From positions 8,246,001 to 8,310,000 of the forward strand of contig NZ_CP118527.1 in assembly GCF_028885415.1 (NCBI RefSeq): DNA of 64,000 nucleotides. The letters run 5' to 3'. Position 1 is the stretch's first letter. Each line of letters starts with the position of its first letter. The notes under the pieces are model-generated. The model was not told the origin of the DNA. It searched no databases and saw only the letters and a program-made list of their open reading frames with translations. Source of the stretch: Streptomyces coeruleorubidus. Lineage in GTDB: Bacteria > Actinomycetota > Actinomycetes > Streptomycetales > Streptomycetaceae. The position numbers and the translations under genes are program-made. Of this stretch, positions 7,245 to 15,456 are shown piece by piece.

Positions 7245-8603
7245 TCAGGCCGTCACCTTCTCCGGCTGGCTCGTCGCCCGGGCCGGGCGTTCCCCCAGCG
7301 CCTGAGTCGGAACCCGGTGCGTCTCTCGAGCCGTCAGCGCGGCGATGACCGGCGGCACGCACAGGGCCGCCGTGAACAGGGCCACCGCCGACCAGTCGTC
7401 GCCGCCCGGCCCCGCGATCCGCGCGGCGAACGTCACCGCGAAGCCGGCCGCCGCGAAGCCGATCTGCGTGCCGATGGCCACGCCGGACAGCCGGACCCGG
7501 GTCGTGAACATCTCGCCGTAGAAGGCGGGCCACACACCGTTCGCGGCGCTGTAGACCACTCCGAAGCAGAGGATGCCCAGCAGGAACGTCAGCAGGTACG
7601 AGCCTGTGGAGACGGCCCACAGGTACAGGAACATCGTCGCCGCGCTGCCCACCGCACCGATCAGGTACACCGGGCGGCGGCCGATCCGGTCGGACAGCGT
7701 GGCCCACAGCGGGATCGCGGCGAGCGCGACGAGGTTGGCCAGGGCGCCCACCCACAGCATGGCGGTGCGCGACATACCGACCGCGTCGCTCGTGGCGTAC
7801 GCCAGTGCCCACACCGTGAAGATGGTGCTCACCGAGGCGATGAGCGCGCCCGCGATCACCCGCAGCACATCCGTCCAGTGCTCGCGCAGCAGCACGACCA
7901 GCGGCAGTTTGACGACGCCCTCCTCGGCGGCCTGCTGGGCGAAGGCCGGGGTCTCGTCCAGCTTGCGCCGGATGACGTAGCCGGCGACGGCGACGCCGAC
8001 GCTCAGCCAGAACGGCACCCGCCAGCCCCACGACAGCAACTGCTCCTCGGGCATCGCGGCGACCGGGATGAAGACCAGCGTGGCCAGCAACTGCCCGCCC
8101 TGCGTGCCGCTGAGGGTGAAGCTGGTGAAGAAGCCACGCCGGCCCGGCGGCGCGTGTTCCAGCGTCATGGAGTTGGCGCTGGCCTGTTCGCCCGCCGCCG
8201 AGATGCCCTGGAGCACCCGGCACAGCACGAGCAGGACCGGGGCGAGCGTGCCGACCTGGTCCCGGGTCGGCAGACAGCCGATCAAGAACGTCGACAGGCC
8301 CATCAGCATCAGCGTGAAGACCATGATCTTCTTGCGGCCGAGCTTGTCGCCGAAGTGGCCGAGGACCAGCGCGCCGACCGGGCGGGCGGCGTACGCGACG
8401 CCGAACGTGGCCAGTGACAGCAGGGTCGCGGTGGCCGGGTCGGACTCGTCGAAGAACACCTCGGGGAAGATCAGCGCGGCGGCGCTGCCGTAGATGAAGA
8501 AGTCGTAGTACTCCAGCGCGCTGCCGATCCAGGCGGCGGTCGCGGCTTTCCTGGGCTGACCGGGCGGGGCTGCGGCCCCTTGGGGCGTGGCGGGGACGGA
8601 CAC
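7245..8603 (-). CDS. MFS transporter of the MHS type, probable shikimate/quinate permease
   Basis: A 452-residue, 12-helix major facilitator of the metabolite:H+ symporter subfamily (KgtP/ProP/ShiA group). The first helix contains ALEYYDFFIYGSAA and the loop 2-3 signature reads GHFGDKLGRKK after RPVGALVLG; a second related signature, LSDRIGRRPVYLIG, follows at mid-protein. GTG 8603 follows AAGGAG. It is the outermost gene of the cluster that contains a TetR regulator, shikimate dehydrogenase-like enzyme and dehydroshikimate dehydratase fusion, so shikimate or quinate is the likely substrate (inference from context). Its promoter region contains an AT-rich patch near 8680-8710 that stands out from the GC-rich surroundings. 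Confidence 0.85.
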   Translation of the reverse strand: MSVPATPQGAAAPPGQPRKAATAAWIGSALEYYDFFIYGSAAALIFPEVFFDESDPATATLLSLATFGVAYAARPVGALVLGHFGDKLGRKKIMVFTLMLMGLSTFLIGCLPTRDQVGTLAPVLLVLCRVLQGISAAGEQASANSMTLEHAPPGRRGFFTSFTLSGTQGGQLLATLVFIPVAAMPEEQLLSWGWRVPFWLSVGVAVAGYVIRRKLDETPAFAQQAAEEGVVKLPLVVLLREHWTDVLRVIAGALIASVSTIFTVWALAYATSDAVGMSRTAMLWVGALANLVALAAIPLWATLSDRIGRRPVYLIGAVGSAATMFLYLWAVSTGSYLLTFLLGILCFGVVYSAANGVWPAFYGEMFTTRVRLSGVAIGTQIGFAAAGFAVTFAARIAGPGGDDWSAVALFTAALCVPPVIAALTARETHRVPTQALGERPARATSQPEKVTA

Positions 8604-8780
8604 GGCGGCTCCTTGGCGGGCTCCACCATAGGCGGAGTGAACAGAAGGACGAGCGAAGGGGGAAGTGCCGGATCGCGGCTAATTAACCCACTGGATAGTT
8701 AGTAGGGGTTGGCTAGGGATGCTGCGCCCGAGTGCCGCCGGTGTCAAGGGGTCGCGCGCCGGACCTTCGGCGTCGGACGT

Positions 8781-9452
8781 TCAGCCCGCCGCGCGCTCCG
8801 CCGTCAGATACGCGATCACCATGTCGCCCAGCATGGTGCGGTAGTGCGCGCGCTGCGCCGGGTCGACCAGGTCGCGGCCGAACAGCGCGCCGAAGGTGTG
8901 CCGGTTGGAGACCCGGAAGAAGCAGAAGGAGGAGATCATCGCGTGCAGGTCCACGGCGTCGACATCCGCGGTGAACAACCCTGACCTGCGGCCTTCCTCA
9001 AGGATGCGGCGGATGACGTCCAGCGCGGGGGAGCCGATCTTCCCGAGTTTCTCGGAGGCGGCGATGTGCCGCGCCCCGTGGATGTTCTCGATGCTGACCA
9101 GGCGGATGAAGTCCGGGTGCTGCTCGTGGTGGTCGAAGGTCAGCTCGGCGAGGCGCCGGATGGCCGCCACCGGGTCGAGGTGGTCGACGTCGAGCTGCTG
9201 CTCGGCCTCCCGGATCACGCCGTAGGCCCGCTCCAGCACGGCTGTGAACAGCTGTTGCTTGCCGCCGAAGTAGTAGTAGATCATCCGCTTCGTGGTGCGG
9301 GTGCGGGCGGCGATCTCGTCCACCCGGGCCCCGTCGTAGCCGGCCCGGGCGAACTCTTGCGTGGCCACGTCGAGGATCTCGGCCTGGGTGCGGGCGGCGT
9401 CACGGATGCGCTCGCGCTCGCCAGGACGTGCCGGTTCTTCGACGCTGGTCAT
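8781..9452 (-). CDS. TetR-family regulator of the shikimate/quinate locus
   Basis: A 223-residue TetR regulator. The DNA-binding helices read ILDVATQEFARAGYDGARVDEI and TRTTKRMIYYYFGGKQQLF near residues 28-72; the rest is the variable helical ligand domain. ATG 9450-9452 is preferred to the longer frame because it follows AAGGAA at 8-nt spacing and gives the usual N-terminal length. It is divergent from the shikimate dehydrogenase-like gene, and a near-perfect palindrome in the shared intergenic region (9550-9571) is the obvious operator. Probably derepressed by an aromatic or hydroaromatic acid; ligand identity is inference. Confidence 0.9.
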   Translation of the reverse strand: MTSVEEPARPGERERIRDAARTQAEILDVATQEFARAGYDGARVDEIAARTRTTKRMIYYYFGGKQQLFTAVLERAYGVIREAEQQLDVDHLDPVAAIRRLAELTFDHHEQHPDFIRLVSIENIHGARHIAASEKLGKIGSPALDVIRRILEEGRRSGLFTADVDAVDLHAMISSFCFFRVSNRHTFGALFGRDLVDPAQRAHYRTMLGDMVIAYLTAERAAG

Positions 9453-9549
9453 CAGGTTCCTTCGGGCGGAGGGGCCGGTGCCGGTGATTCTAGAAGCAGG
9501 GGCCGGATCCCACCGGGGCCTTCCCGCGGTCACGCTCGGCTGATATAGC

Positions 9550-9571
9550 TAACGTACTAGTTCGTACATTA
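9550..9571. promoter_or_regulatory. Candidate TetR operator between regulator and catabolic genes
   Basis: Half-sites TAACGTAC (9550-9557) and GTACATTA (9564-9571) are inverted copies matching at 7 of 8 positions with a 6-bp spacer TAGTTC. The site lies between the divergent TetR and shikimate dehydrogenase-like genes, just downstream of a TATAG-containing -10-like stretch (9544-9549). Position and symmetry support binding by the TetR at 8781-9452. Confidence 0.75.
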
Positions 9572-9591
9572 GTGTCGCTCGGGAGGCCCGT

Positions 9592-10467
9592 GTGCCCAAG
9601 GACTCGTACCTCGCCGGACTGATCGGTTCCGGCATCGGCCCGTCGCTCAGCCCGGCGCTGCACGAGCGGGAGGGCGAGAGGCAGGGCCTGCGCCTGCTGT
9701 ACCGGCTGATCGACATCGATCGGCTCGGGGTGCCGCCCGAGGCGGTGGGCGATCTGCTGCGGGCCGCCCGTGACCTCGGGTTCGACGGGCTCAACATCAC
9801 GCATCCCTGCAAGCAGCTCGTCATCGAGCACCTGGACGCGCTCGCCCCGCAGGCCGAGGCGCTGGGCGCGGTCAACACCGTCGTCTTCGAGGACGGCCGC
9901 GCGGTCGGCCACAACACGGACGTCACCGGTTTCGCCGCGTCCTTCGCGCGCGGGCTGCCCGACGCGCCGCTGGAGCGGGTCGTGCAGCTCGGCGCCGGCG
10001 GCGCGGGCGCGGCCGTCGCGCACGCCATGCTCACCCTCGGCGCAGAACGGGTCACCGTCGTGGACGCCCTGCCCGAACGGGCCGCCGCCCTGGCCGACTC
10101 CCTGAACCGCGCCTTCGGCCAGGGCCGTGCCGCCGCCGCGGCCCCCGACCGGCAAGCGCGGCTCCTCGCGCACGCCGACGGCATCGTCCACGCCACGCCC
10201 ACCGGCATGGCGGCCCACCCCGGACTGCCGCTGCCCGCCGAGCTGCTCCACCCCCGGCTGTGGGTCGCCGAGGTCGTCTACCGCCCGCTGGAGACCGAAC
10301 TGCTGCGCACCGCCCGGGCGCTGGGCTGCGCCACCCTCGACGGCGGCGGCATGGCCGCCTTCCAGGCCGCCGACGCGTTCCGCCTGTTCACCGGGCGGGA
10401 ACCCGACGCCGCGCGGATGCTGGCGGACCTGACCGAACTGGCCGGAGCCGTAGGGGCATCGAACTGA
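9592..10467 (+). CDS. Shikimate/quinate dehydrogenase-like enzyme
   Basis: A 291-residue NAD(P)-dependent dehydrogenase of the AroE family. The substrate domain starts GSGIGPSLSPALHE and carries GLNITHPCKQLVIEH, whose lysine is the catalytic base, and GHNTDVTGF with the catalytic aspartate. The Rossmann loop is GAGGAGAAVAHAML near residue 138. The THPCK form of the active-site loop, and its place beside a dehydroshikimate dehydratase and an MHS transporter, suit the catabolic quinate/shikimate branch rather than the biosynthetic one. GTG 9592 follows GGGAGG. The next gene begins 14 bp downstream, so the two form an operon. Confidence 0.9.
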   Translation: MPKDSYLAGLIGSGIGPSLSPALHEREGERQGLRLLYRLIDIDRLGVPPEAVGDLLRAARDLGFDGLNITHPCKQLVIEHLDALAPQAEALGAVNTVVFEDGRAVGHNTDVTGFAASFARGLPDAPLERVVQLGAGGAGAAVAHAMLTLGAERVTVVDALPERAAALADSLNRAFGQGRAAAAAPDRQARLLAHADGIVHATPTGMAAHPGLPLPAELLHPRLWVAEVVYRPLETELLRTARALGCATLDGGGMAAFQAADAFRLFTGREPDAARMLADLTELAGAVGASN

Positions 10468-10481
10468 AGAGAGGTACCGAC

Positions 10482-12287
10482 GTGCGTACGTCCATCGCCA
10501 CCGTCTCCCTCAGCGGATCCCTCACCGAGAAGCTCACGGCCGCCGCCCGGGCCGGTTTCGACGGGGTGGAGATCTTCGAGAACGACCTGCTGGCCAGCCC
10601 CCTCACCCCCGAGGAGATCCGCGCCCGCTGCGCCGACCTCGGCCTCACCGTCGACCTGTACCAGCCGATGCGGGACATCGAGGCCGTCCCCGAGGACCAA
10701 TTCGCCCGGAACCTGCGGCGGGCCCGCCACAAGTTCGAGCTGATGCGCAGGCTCGGCGCCGACACGGTCCTCGTCTGCTCCAGCGTCTCCCCGCAGGCGG
10801 TGGACGACGACGCCCTCGCCGCCGAGCAGCTGAGCCGGCTCGCCGACCTCGCCCGGGACTCCGGGATCCGGGTGGCCTACGAGGCGCTCGCCTGGGGGCG
10901 GCACGTCAGCACGTACGACCACGCCTGGCGCATCGTCGAGTCGGCCGGCCACCCCGCCCTCGGCACCTGCCTGGACAGCTTCCACATCCTCTCGCGCGGC
11001 TCTGAACCCAAGGACCTCGAAGGCATTGCGGCCATCCCCGGCGAGAAGATCTTCTTCCTCCAGCTCGCCGACGCCCCGCTGCTCGCCATGGACGTCCTCC
11101 AGTGGAGCCGCCACTACCGCTGCTTCCCCGGCCAGGGCGGCTTCGACGTCGCCGGCCTGGTACGCCACGTGCTGCGCACCGGCTACGAAGGACCGGTCTC
11201 CCTGGAGGTCTTCAACGACGTCTTCCGGCAGGCCGAGGCCGGTCCGACCGCCGTCGACGCCCGGCGTTCCCTGCTGGTCCTCGAGGAGACGGTGGGCCGG
11301 GCCGCCCTGCCGGAGCCCGTCGTCCCCACCGGTGTCGCCTTCGCCGAGCTGGTCACGCCCGATGCCGAACTTCTCACCGCCCTGCTCGGCGCCCTCGGCT
11401 TCACCCGCACCGCCCGCCATCGCGGCAAGCCCGTCGCCCTGTGGGAGCAGGGGGACGCCCGGATCCTGGTCAACACCGGGCCGGCCGTCCGCCGCGACGG
11501 CACCCAGCTCGCCGCGATCGGGCTGGAGTCACCGGACCCGGGCGCGGCGGCCCGGCGTGCCGAGGCGCTGCTGGCCCCCGTCCTGCCGCGCCGCCGCGCA
11601 CCCGAGGACGCCCCGCTCGACGCGGTCGCCGCCCCCGACGGCACGGAGCTCTTCTTCTGCGCCACCGGCCGCCCGGGCCTGCCCGACTGGCGGGCCGACT
11701 TCGAGGACACCGACCCGGCGCCCGCGCCCGCGACGGTCCGCCGCATCGACCATCTCGCCCTCACCCAGCCCTGGCACCACTTCGACGAGGCGGCCCTCTT
11801 CCACCGGGGCGTGCTCGGCCTGCGGGCCCAGGAGAGCGTGGACGTCGCCGACCCCTACGGTCTGCTGCGCAGCCGTGCCGTGACCAACACCGACGGCAGC
11901 GTCCGGATCGCCCTCACCGTCGGCCCCGCGCCCACGGACGACACCGTCCACGCCCAGCACATCGCCCTGGCCACCGACGACGTGGTCGCCTCGGCCCGTC
12001 GCTTCCGGGCGGCCGGCGGCAGTCTGCTGCCGGTCCCGGCGAACTACTACGACGATCTCGCCGCCCGCTTCGAGTTCGCCGACGGCGAGCTGGAGACCTA
12101 CCGCGACCTCGGCATCCTCTACGACCGCGACGCCCACGGCGTCTTCCGCCACTGCTACACCCGCACCGTCGGCCGCGTCTTCTTCGAACTGGTGCAGCGC
12201 GACGGCGGCTACCGGGGTTACGGCGCCGCGAACGCCCCGGTGCGGCTGGCGGCGCAGCACGCGGTGCGGGCGCTCACTGGCGGCTGA
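10482..12287 (+). CDS. 3-Dehydroshikimate dehydratase fused to HPPD-like VOC domains (QuiC-type)
   Basis: A 601-residue bifunctional-type protein. Residues 1-290 form a xylose-isomerase-like TIM barrel (GFDGVEIFENDLL, GTCLDSFHILSRG, IFFLQLADAPLL, GPVSLEVFNDVF) typical of sugar-phosphate isomerases and 3-dehydroshikimate dehydratases. Residues 300-601 hold two VOC modules of the 4-hydroxyphenylpyruvate dioxygenase type, with metal ligands visible as RRIDHLAL, AQHIALATDD and VFFELVQRDGGYRGYG. The family is known from actinobacterial and pseudomonad QuiC enzymes, which convert dehydroshikimate to protocatechuate; the HPPD part is usually structural. GTG 10482 follows GAGAGG. Its 3' end overlaps the convergent beta-helix gene by 14 bp. 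Confidence 0.88.
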   Translation: MRTSIATVSLSGSLTEKLTAAARAGFDGVEIFENDLLASPLTPEEIRARCADLGLTVDLYQPMRDIEAVPEDQFARNLRRARHKFELMRRLGADTVLVCSSVSPQAVDDDALAAEQLSRLADLARDSGIRVAYEALAWGRHVSTYDHAWRIVESAGHPALGTCLDSFHILSRGSEPKDLEGIAAIPGEKIFFLQLADAPLLAMDVLQWSRHYRCFPGQGGFDVAGLVRHVLRTGYEGPVSLEVFNDVFRQAEAGPTAVDARRSLLVLEETVGRAALPEPVVPTGVAFAELVTPDAELLTALLGALGFTRTARHRGKPVALWEQGDARILVNTGPAVRRDGTQLAAIGLESPDPGAAARRAEALLAPVLPRRRAPEDAPLDAVAAPDGTELFFCATGRPGLPDWRADFEDTDPAPAPATVRRIDHLALTQPWHHFDEAALFHRGVLGLRAQESVDVADPYGLLRSRAVTNTDGSVRIALTVGPAPTDDTVHAQHIALATDDVVASARRFRAAGGSLLPVPANYYDDLAARFEFADGELETYRDLGILYDRDAHGVFRHCYTRTVGRVFFELVQRDGGYRGYGAANAPVRLAAQHAVRALTGG

Positions 12288-13740
12288 CGGTCCGGGTGAT
12301 GCCGGTGACGACGGTCGTGGCGAGGATCCAGCCGGTGAGGACGAGGGTGTAGGAGAGCCACTGGTACCCGTCGGTGGGTGCGAACGCGCCCTCCTGCCCG
12401 AAGGAGATCACCGGCAGCAGCAGGTCGAGGGTGTAGAAGACCGGGTTGAACTGCGGGGCCTCGTCCGCCTTCAGCGGCTGGGGGTGGTGCAGCGCGTAGG
12501 CCAGGGAGCCGATCACCAGCAGCGACACCAGCCAGCCCGCGGCGCGCAGGGGGCGGAAGCCATAGCCGACGGTGGCGTCCTGGACGTAGCCCCACAGCCG
12601 GCCGTACCACGGCAGGGTGCCGCGGCGGCGGCGCTGCTTGGCGAGCTGGACGACGCGGGCGGCGTCGTCGTCGCCGATCCGGCGGTAGGCCGCGGTCAAC
12701 TGCTCGTAGGCGTGCGGGACGTAGCCCTCGCGGTCGCGCTCCAGCATCGCCAGGCGCCGCTCGGCGGGTTCGTGCGGGGTGAGGGAGGTGTAGACGAGGC
12801 TGTTGAGCAGGACCTCCCCGGGGACCACGTCCGGTTCGAGGAACAGGACGTCCAGCTGGGCGCGGCGCAGGTTGAGGGCGCCTTTCATGGGCGGGCTCCT
12901 GCGCAGCCAGAGTTCCCCGACGGTGCAGCTGCTGGCGCGCAGTGCCGTGTCACCGGGGTTCGCCAGCCGCGCGTGGGAGAGGTCGAGGCGGCCCGCGATC
13001 CGGGCGCCGCGCAGGCCGATCCAGCCGAGGACGTCCACGTCGCGCAGCAGGACGTCGCCCTCCACCGTGAGCGTCTCGGCGTCGAGGGCGGCCTCACCGG
13101 TGCCGGCCTCCAGCCGCGCCCCGTTGAGGTCGATCGTCCCGGCGACCGAGGCACCCGTCAGGCGTACCTCGCCGCGGGTGCGCAGGTCCTGCGCCGACAG
13201 GCCGTCGCCGATGGTCACGTGGTTGAGCTGGAGCGCGGGCTGATCGGGGGGCCGTTCATCGATCTCGGCCCTGTCCATGAAGAGCGCCCCGGAGATCTGC
13301 GCCCCGCCGAGCCGCACGGGCCCGTCGAACAGGCAGTCCGACATGCGCAGCACGCCGTCCACGCGCAGGGTGGCGGCGTCCAGTCCGGGCAGGACGGAGT
13401 CGCGCAGGTTCAGCTGGCGCAGCCGCGCCCCGTACAGGACGGGGACGTCCTCGAAGTAGCAGTCGCTGAGGCGCACGGCGTGGTCGACCTCTGCGTACTT
13501 GAGGTCCAGCACGCCCGTGATCCGCGCGCCCGCCAGCCGGAGGGCGGCCGTCTCCCCGTCCTCCTGCGGGGCGCTCAGCAGCAGGGCCCGCAACACGGCC
13601 GCCCGTACGGTCCGTTCGGGTCCCCAGTGAGCGCCCCGCGCCGGGTCCTCGTCCGCCGGCCCCCGGAAGTCCACGTCGTCCCCGCGCGGAAAGGCCCGCC
13701 ACACCCGCTCCTCGGCGGGTGTCATGTCGTCGATCTGCAT
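12274..13740 (-). CDS. Right-handed beta-helix-like protein with C-terminal membrane segments
   Basis: A 488-residue protein without an obvious catalytic motif. From about residue 60 to 300 it shows roughly 20-residue periodic strands such as LRLAGARITGVLDLKYAEV, LSDCYFEDVPVLYGARLR and GWIGLRGARIAGRLDLSHA, a pattern resembling pentapeptide-repeat or polymer-forming beta-helices. Near residue 345 a charged helical region (YVPHAYEQLTAAYRRIGDDD) leads to a basic patch and then three hydrophobic segments at about 405-420, 432-450 and 462-482. It is therefore probably an inner-membrane protein with a cytosolic or extracellular solenoid. Similar Streptomyces proteins are annotated as hypothetical or oxidoreductase, without evidence. 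It is convergent with the preceding operon. Confidence 0.75.
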   Translation of the reverse strand: MQIDDMTPAEERVWRAFPRGDDVDFRGPADEDPARGAHWGPERTVRAAVLRALLLSAPQEDGETAALRLAGARITGVLDLKYAEVDHAVRLSDCYFEDVPVLYGARLRQLNLRDSVLPGLDAATLRVDGVLRMSDCLFDGPVRLGGAQISGALFMDRAEIDERPPDQPALQLNHVTIGDGLSAQDLRTRGEVRLTGASVAGTIDLNGARLEAGTGEAALDAETLTVEGDVLLRDVDVLGWIGLRGARIAGRLDLSHARLANPGDTALRASSCTVGELWLRRSPPMKGALNLRRAQLDVLFLEPDVVPGEVLLNSLVYTSLTPHEPAERRLAMLERDREGYVPHAYEQLTAAYRRIGDDDAARVVQLAKQRRRRGTLPWYGRLWGYVQDATVGYGFRPLRAAGWLVSLLVIGSLAYALHHPQPLKADEAPQFNPVFYTLDLLLPVISFGQEGAFAPTDGYQWLSYTLVLTGWILATTVVTGITRTVSRQ

Positions 13741-13801
13741 CGACCCGGACTCTGACGCGCCCGGCCGGAGGCTGTCAACTCACCTCCGGCCGGGGCCGGT
13801 C

Positions 13802-13976
13802 AGGGCCCGTTGCGAAAGTGGCGTCGTCGCCCCAAGGGCGGCCGCGCGGCGTCCGGTGCGTGCTCTCGGCGTGCCGGCCGGAAGCCCTCGTACTGGGCGT
13901 ACTTGGGCTTTCGGCCGGTGCGGCGAGAGTGCGTGCCGGACGCCGTGCGGCAGGCGGCACTTTCGCAACAGGCCCT
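13802..13976. repeat. 175-bp imperfect palindrome, intergenic and terminator-like
   Basis: The outer arms AGGGCCCGTTGCGAAAGTG (13802-13820) and CACTTTCGCAACAGGCCCT (13958-13976) are inverted copies, and the match continues inward through GGCGTCCG/CGGACGCC and GCCGGCCGGAAG/CTTTCGGCCGGT to a short centre near 13888-13900. The outer end touches the stop codon of the histidine phosphatase gene, so the RNA hairpin can end the leftward pentose-phosphate transcript. The style matches a family of large intergenic palindromes seen in Streptomyces; I recognise the family from general knowledge only. Confidence 0.85.
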
Positions 13977-14562
13977 ATGCCCTGGTGTTCCACTCCGCGA
14001 TCACAGGCCGCCCGTGCTCGGTCGACAGCCGGCAGACCGTGCCCGTCTCCAGCCGGAACAGCCGCCCCTCCGACGGCGGCAGGCCCAGCCGGCGGGCGGT
14101 CAGGACGCGGAGGAAGTGGCCGTGCGCCACCAGCAGCACATCGCCCCCGGGCAGCGCGTCGGCCACCCGGGACAGCACCCGGTCGGCCCGCTCGCCGACC
14201 TCCTCGGGGGACTCGCCCGGCTTGCCGTCGGGGCCGGGCGGGCCCCCGTCGGTCCACAGGTCCCAGTCGGGACGGGTGCGGTGTATCTCCTCGGAGGTGA
14301 CGCCCTCGTAGGCGCCGTAGTACCACTCGTGCAGGTCCGCGTCCCGCACGGCCCCCGTCAGGCCCGCGAGTTCGGCGGTGCGCACCGCGCGGCCGAGCGG
14401 GCTGGTGAGGACCAGCGCGAAGGGACGGCCCGCCAGGAGCGGAGCCAGCGACTTGGCCTGCTCCTCGCCGTTCGGGGTGAGGGGCAGGTCGGTGAAGCTG
14501 GTGTGCTGTCCGCTCCGGCTCCACTCCGTCTCACCGTGGCGGACCAGCAGCAGATCGCCCAC
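13975..14562 (-). CDS. Histidine phosphatase family protein (phosphoglycerate mutase-like)
   Basis: A 195-residue branch-1 histidine phosphatase. The catalytic RHG motif is at residues 8-10 in LLLVRHGETEWS, the second core arginine follows in LTSPLGRAVRTAEL, and the second catalytic histidine is in LLVAHGHFLRVL. It is the last gene of the leftward tkt-tal-zwf-opcA-pgi-gnd operon, 3 bp after gnd. Members act on sugar phosphates such as fructose-bisphosphate, phosphoglycerate or glucosyl-3-phosphoglycerate; the operon suggests a sugar-phosphate substrate, but which one cannot be told. Its stop codon lies at the base of the 175-bp palindrome. Confidence 0.9.
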   Translation of the reverse strand: MGDLLLVRHGETEWSRSGQHTSFTDLPLTPNGEEQAKSLAPLLAGRPFALVLTSPLGRAVRTAELAGLTGAVRDADLHEWYYGAYEGVTSEEIHRTRPDWDLWTDGGPPGPDGKPGESPEEVGERADRVLSRVADALPGGDVLLVAHGHFLRVLTARRLGLPPSEGRLFRLETGTVCRLSTEHGRPVIAEWNTRA

Positions 14563-14565
14563 GTC

Positions 14566-15450
14566 CTACGCCTTCTTCGCGGACTCGACGGCGTGCCCGC
14601 CGAACTGGTTGCGCAGCGCCGCGATCATCTTCATCTGCGGCGAGTCGTCCTGCCGGGAGGCGAACCGGGAGTAGAGGGAGGCGGTGATCGCGGGCAGCGG
14701 CACGGAGTTGTCGATCGCGGCCTCCACGGTCCAGCGTCCCTCGCCGGAGTCCTGGGCGTAGCCCCGCAGGCCCTCCAGGTGCTCGTCCTCGTCGAGCGCG
14801 TTGACCGCGAGGTCGAGCAGCCAGGAGCGGATGACGGTGCCGTCCTGCCAGGAGCGGAACACCTCGCGGACGTTGTCCACCGAGTCCACGGCCTCCAGCA
14901 GCTCCCAGCCCTCGGCGTAGGCCTGCATCATCGCGTACTCGATGCCGTTGTGGACCATCTTCGCGAAGTGCCCGGCACCCACCCGGCCGGCGTGCACGAA
15001 GCCGTACGGGCCCTCCGGCTTGAGCGCCTCGAAGATCGGCCGGAGCCGGTCGACGTACTCCTTCTCGCCGCCGACCATCAGGGCGTAGCCGTTCTCCAGG
15101 CCCCACACGCCGCCGGAGACGCCCGCGTCGACGAAGCCGATGCCGCGCCTGCTCAGCTCCTCGGCGTGCTTCTCGTCGTCCGTCCAGCGGGAGTTGCCGC
15201 CGTCGACCACCGTGTCGTACGGCTTGAGGAGGTCCGCCAGACGGTCGATGACGTGCTGGGTGGGGTCGCCGGCCGGGACCATGACCCAGACCGTGCGCGG
15301 CGCCTGAAGCTGGTCGACGAGGTCGGCCAGACTGGCCACGTCGGACTTCTCCGGGTTGGTGTCGTAGCCGACGACGGTGTGGCCGGCGTTGCGCAGGCGC
15401 TCGCGCATGTTGCCGCCCATCTTGCCGAGACCCACAAGACCGATCTGCAT
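14566..15450 (-). CDS. gnd: 6-Phosphogluconate dehydrogenase, decarboxylating, short form
   Basis: A 294-residue enzyme that oxidatively decarboxylates 6-phosphogluconate to ribulose 5-phosphate. N-terminal Rossmann fold GLVGLGKMGGNM, then WVMVPAGDPT, VVDGGNSRW, DAGVSGGVWGLENGY and the catalytic helix KMVHNGIEYAMMQAY with lysine and asparagine present. At about 295 residues it is the short bacterial type (YqeC/GntZ-like), lacking the long C-terminal dimer tail of the 470-residue enzymes. ATG 15450 lies 6 bp downstream of pgi. Coenzyme preference cannot be settled by eye. Confidence 0.94.
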   Translation of the reverse strand: MQIGLVGLGKMGGNMRERLRNAGHTVVGYDTNPEKSDVASLADLVDQLQAPRTVWVMVPAGDPTQHVIDRLADLLKPYDTVVDGGNSRWTDDEKHAEELSRRGIGFVDAGVSGGVWGLENGYALMVGGEKEYVDRLRPIFEALKPEGPYGFVHAGRVGAGHFAKMVHNGIEYAMMQAYAEGWELLEAVDSVDNVREVFRSWQDGTVIRSWLLDLAVNALDEDEHLEGLRGYAQDSGEGRWTVEAAIDNSVPLPAITASLYSRFASRQDDSPQMKMIAALRNQFGGHAVESAKKA

Positions 15451-15456
15451 GTCAGT

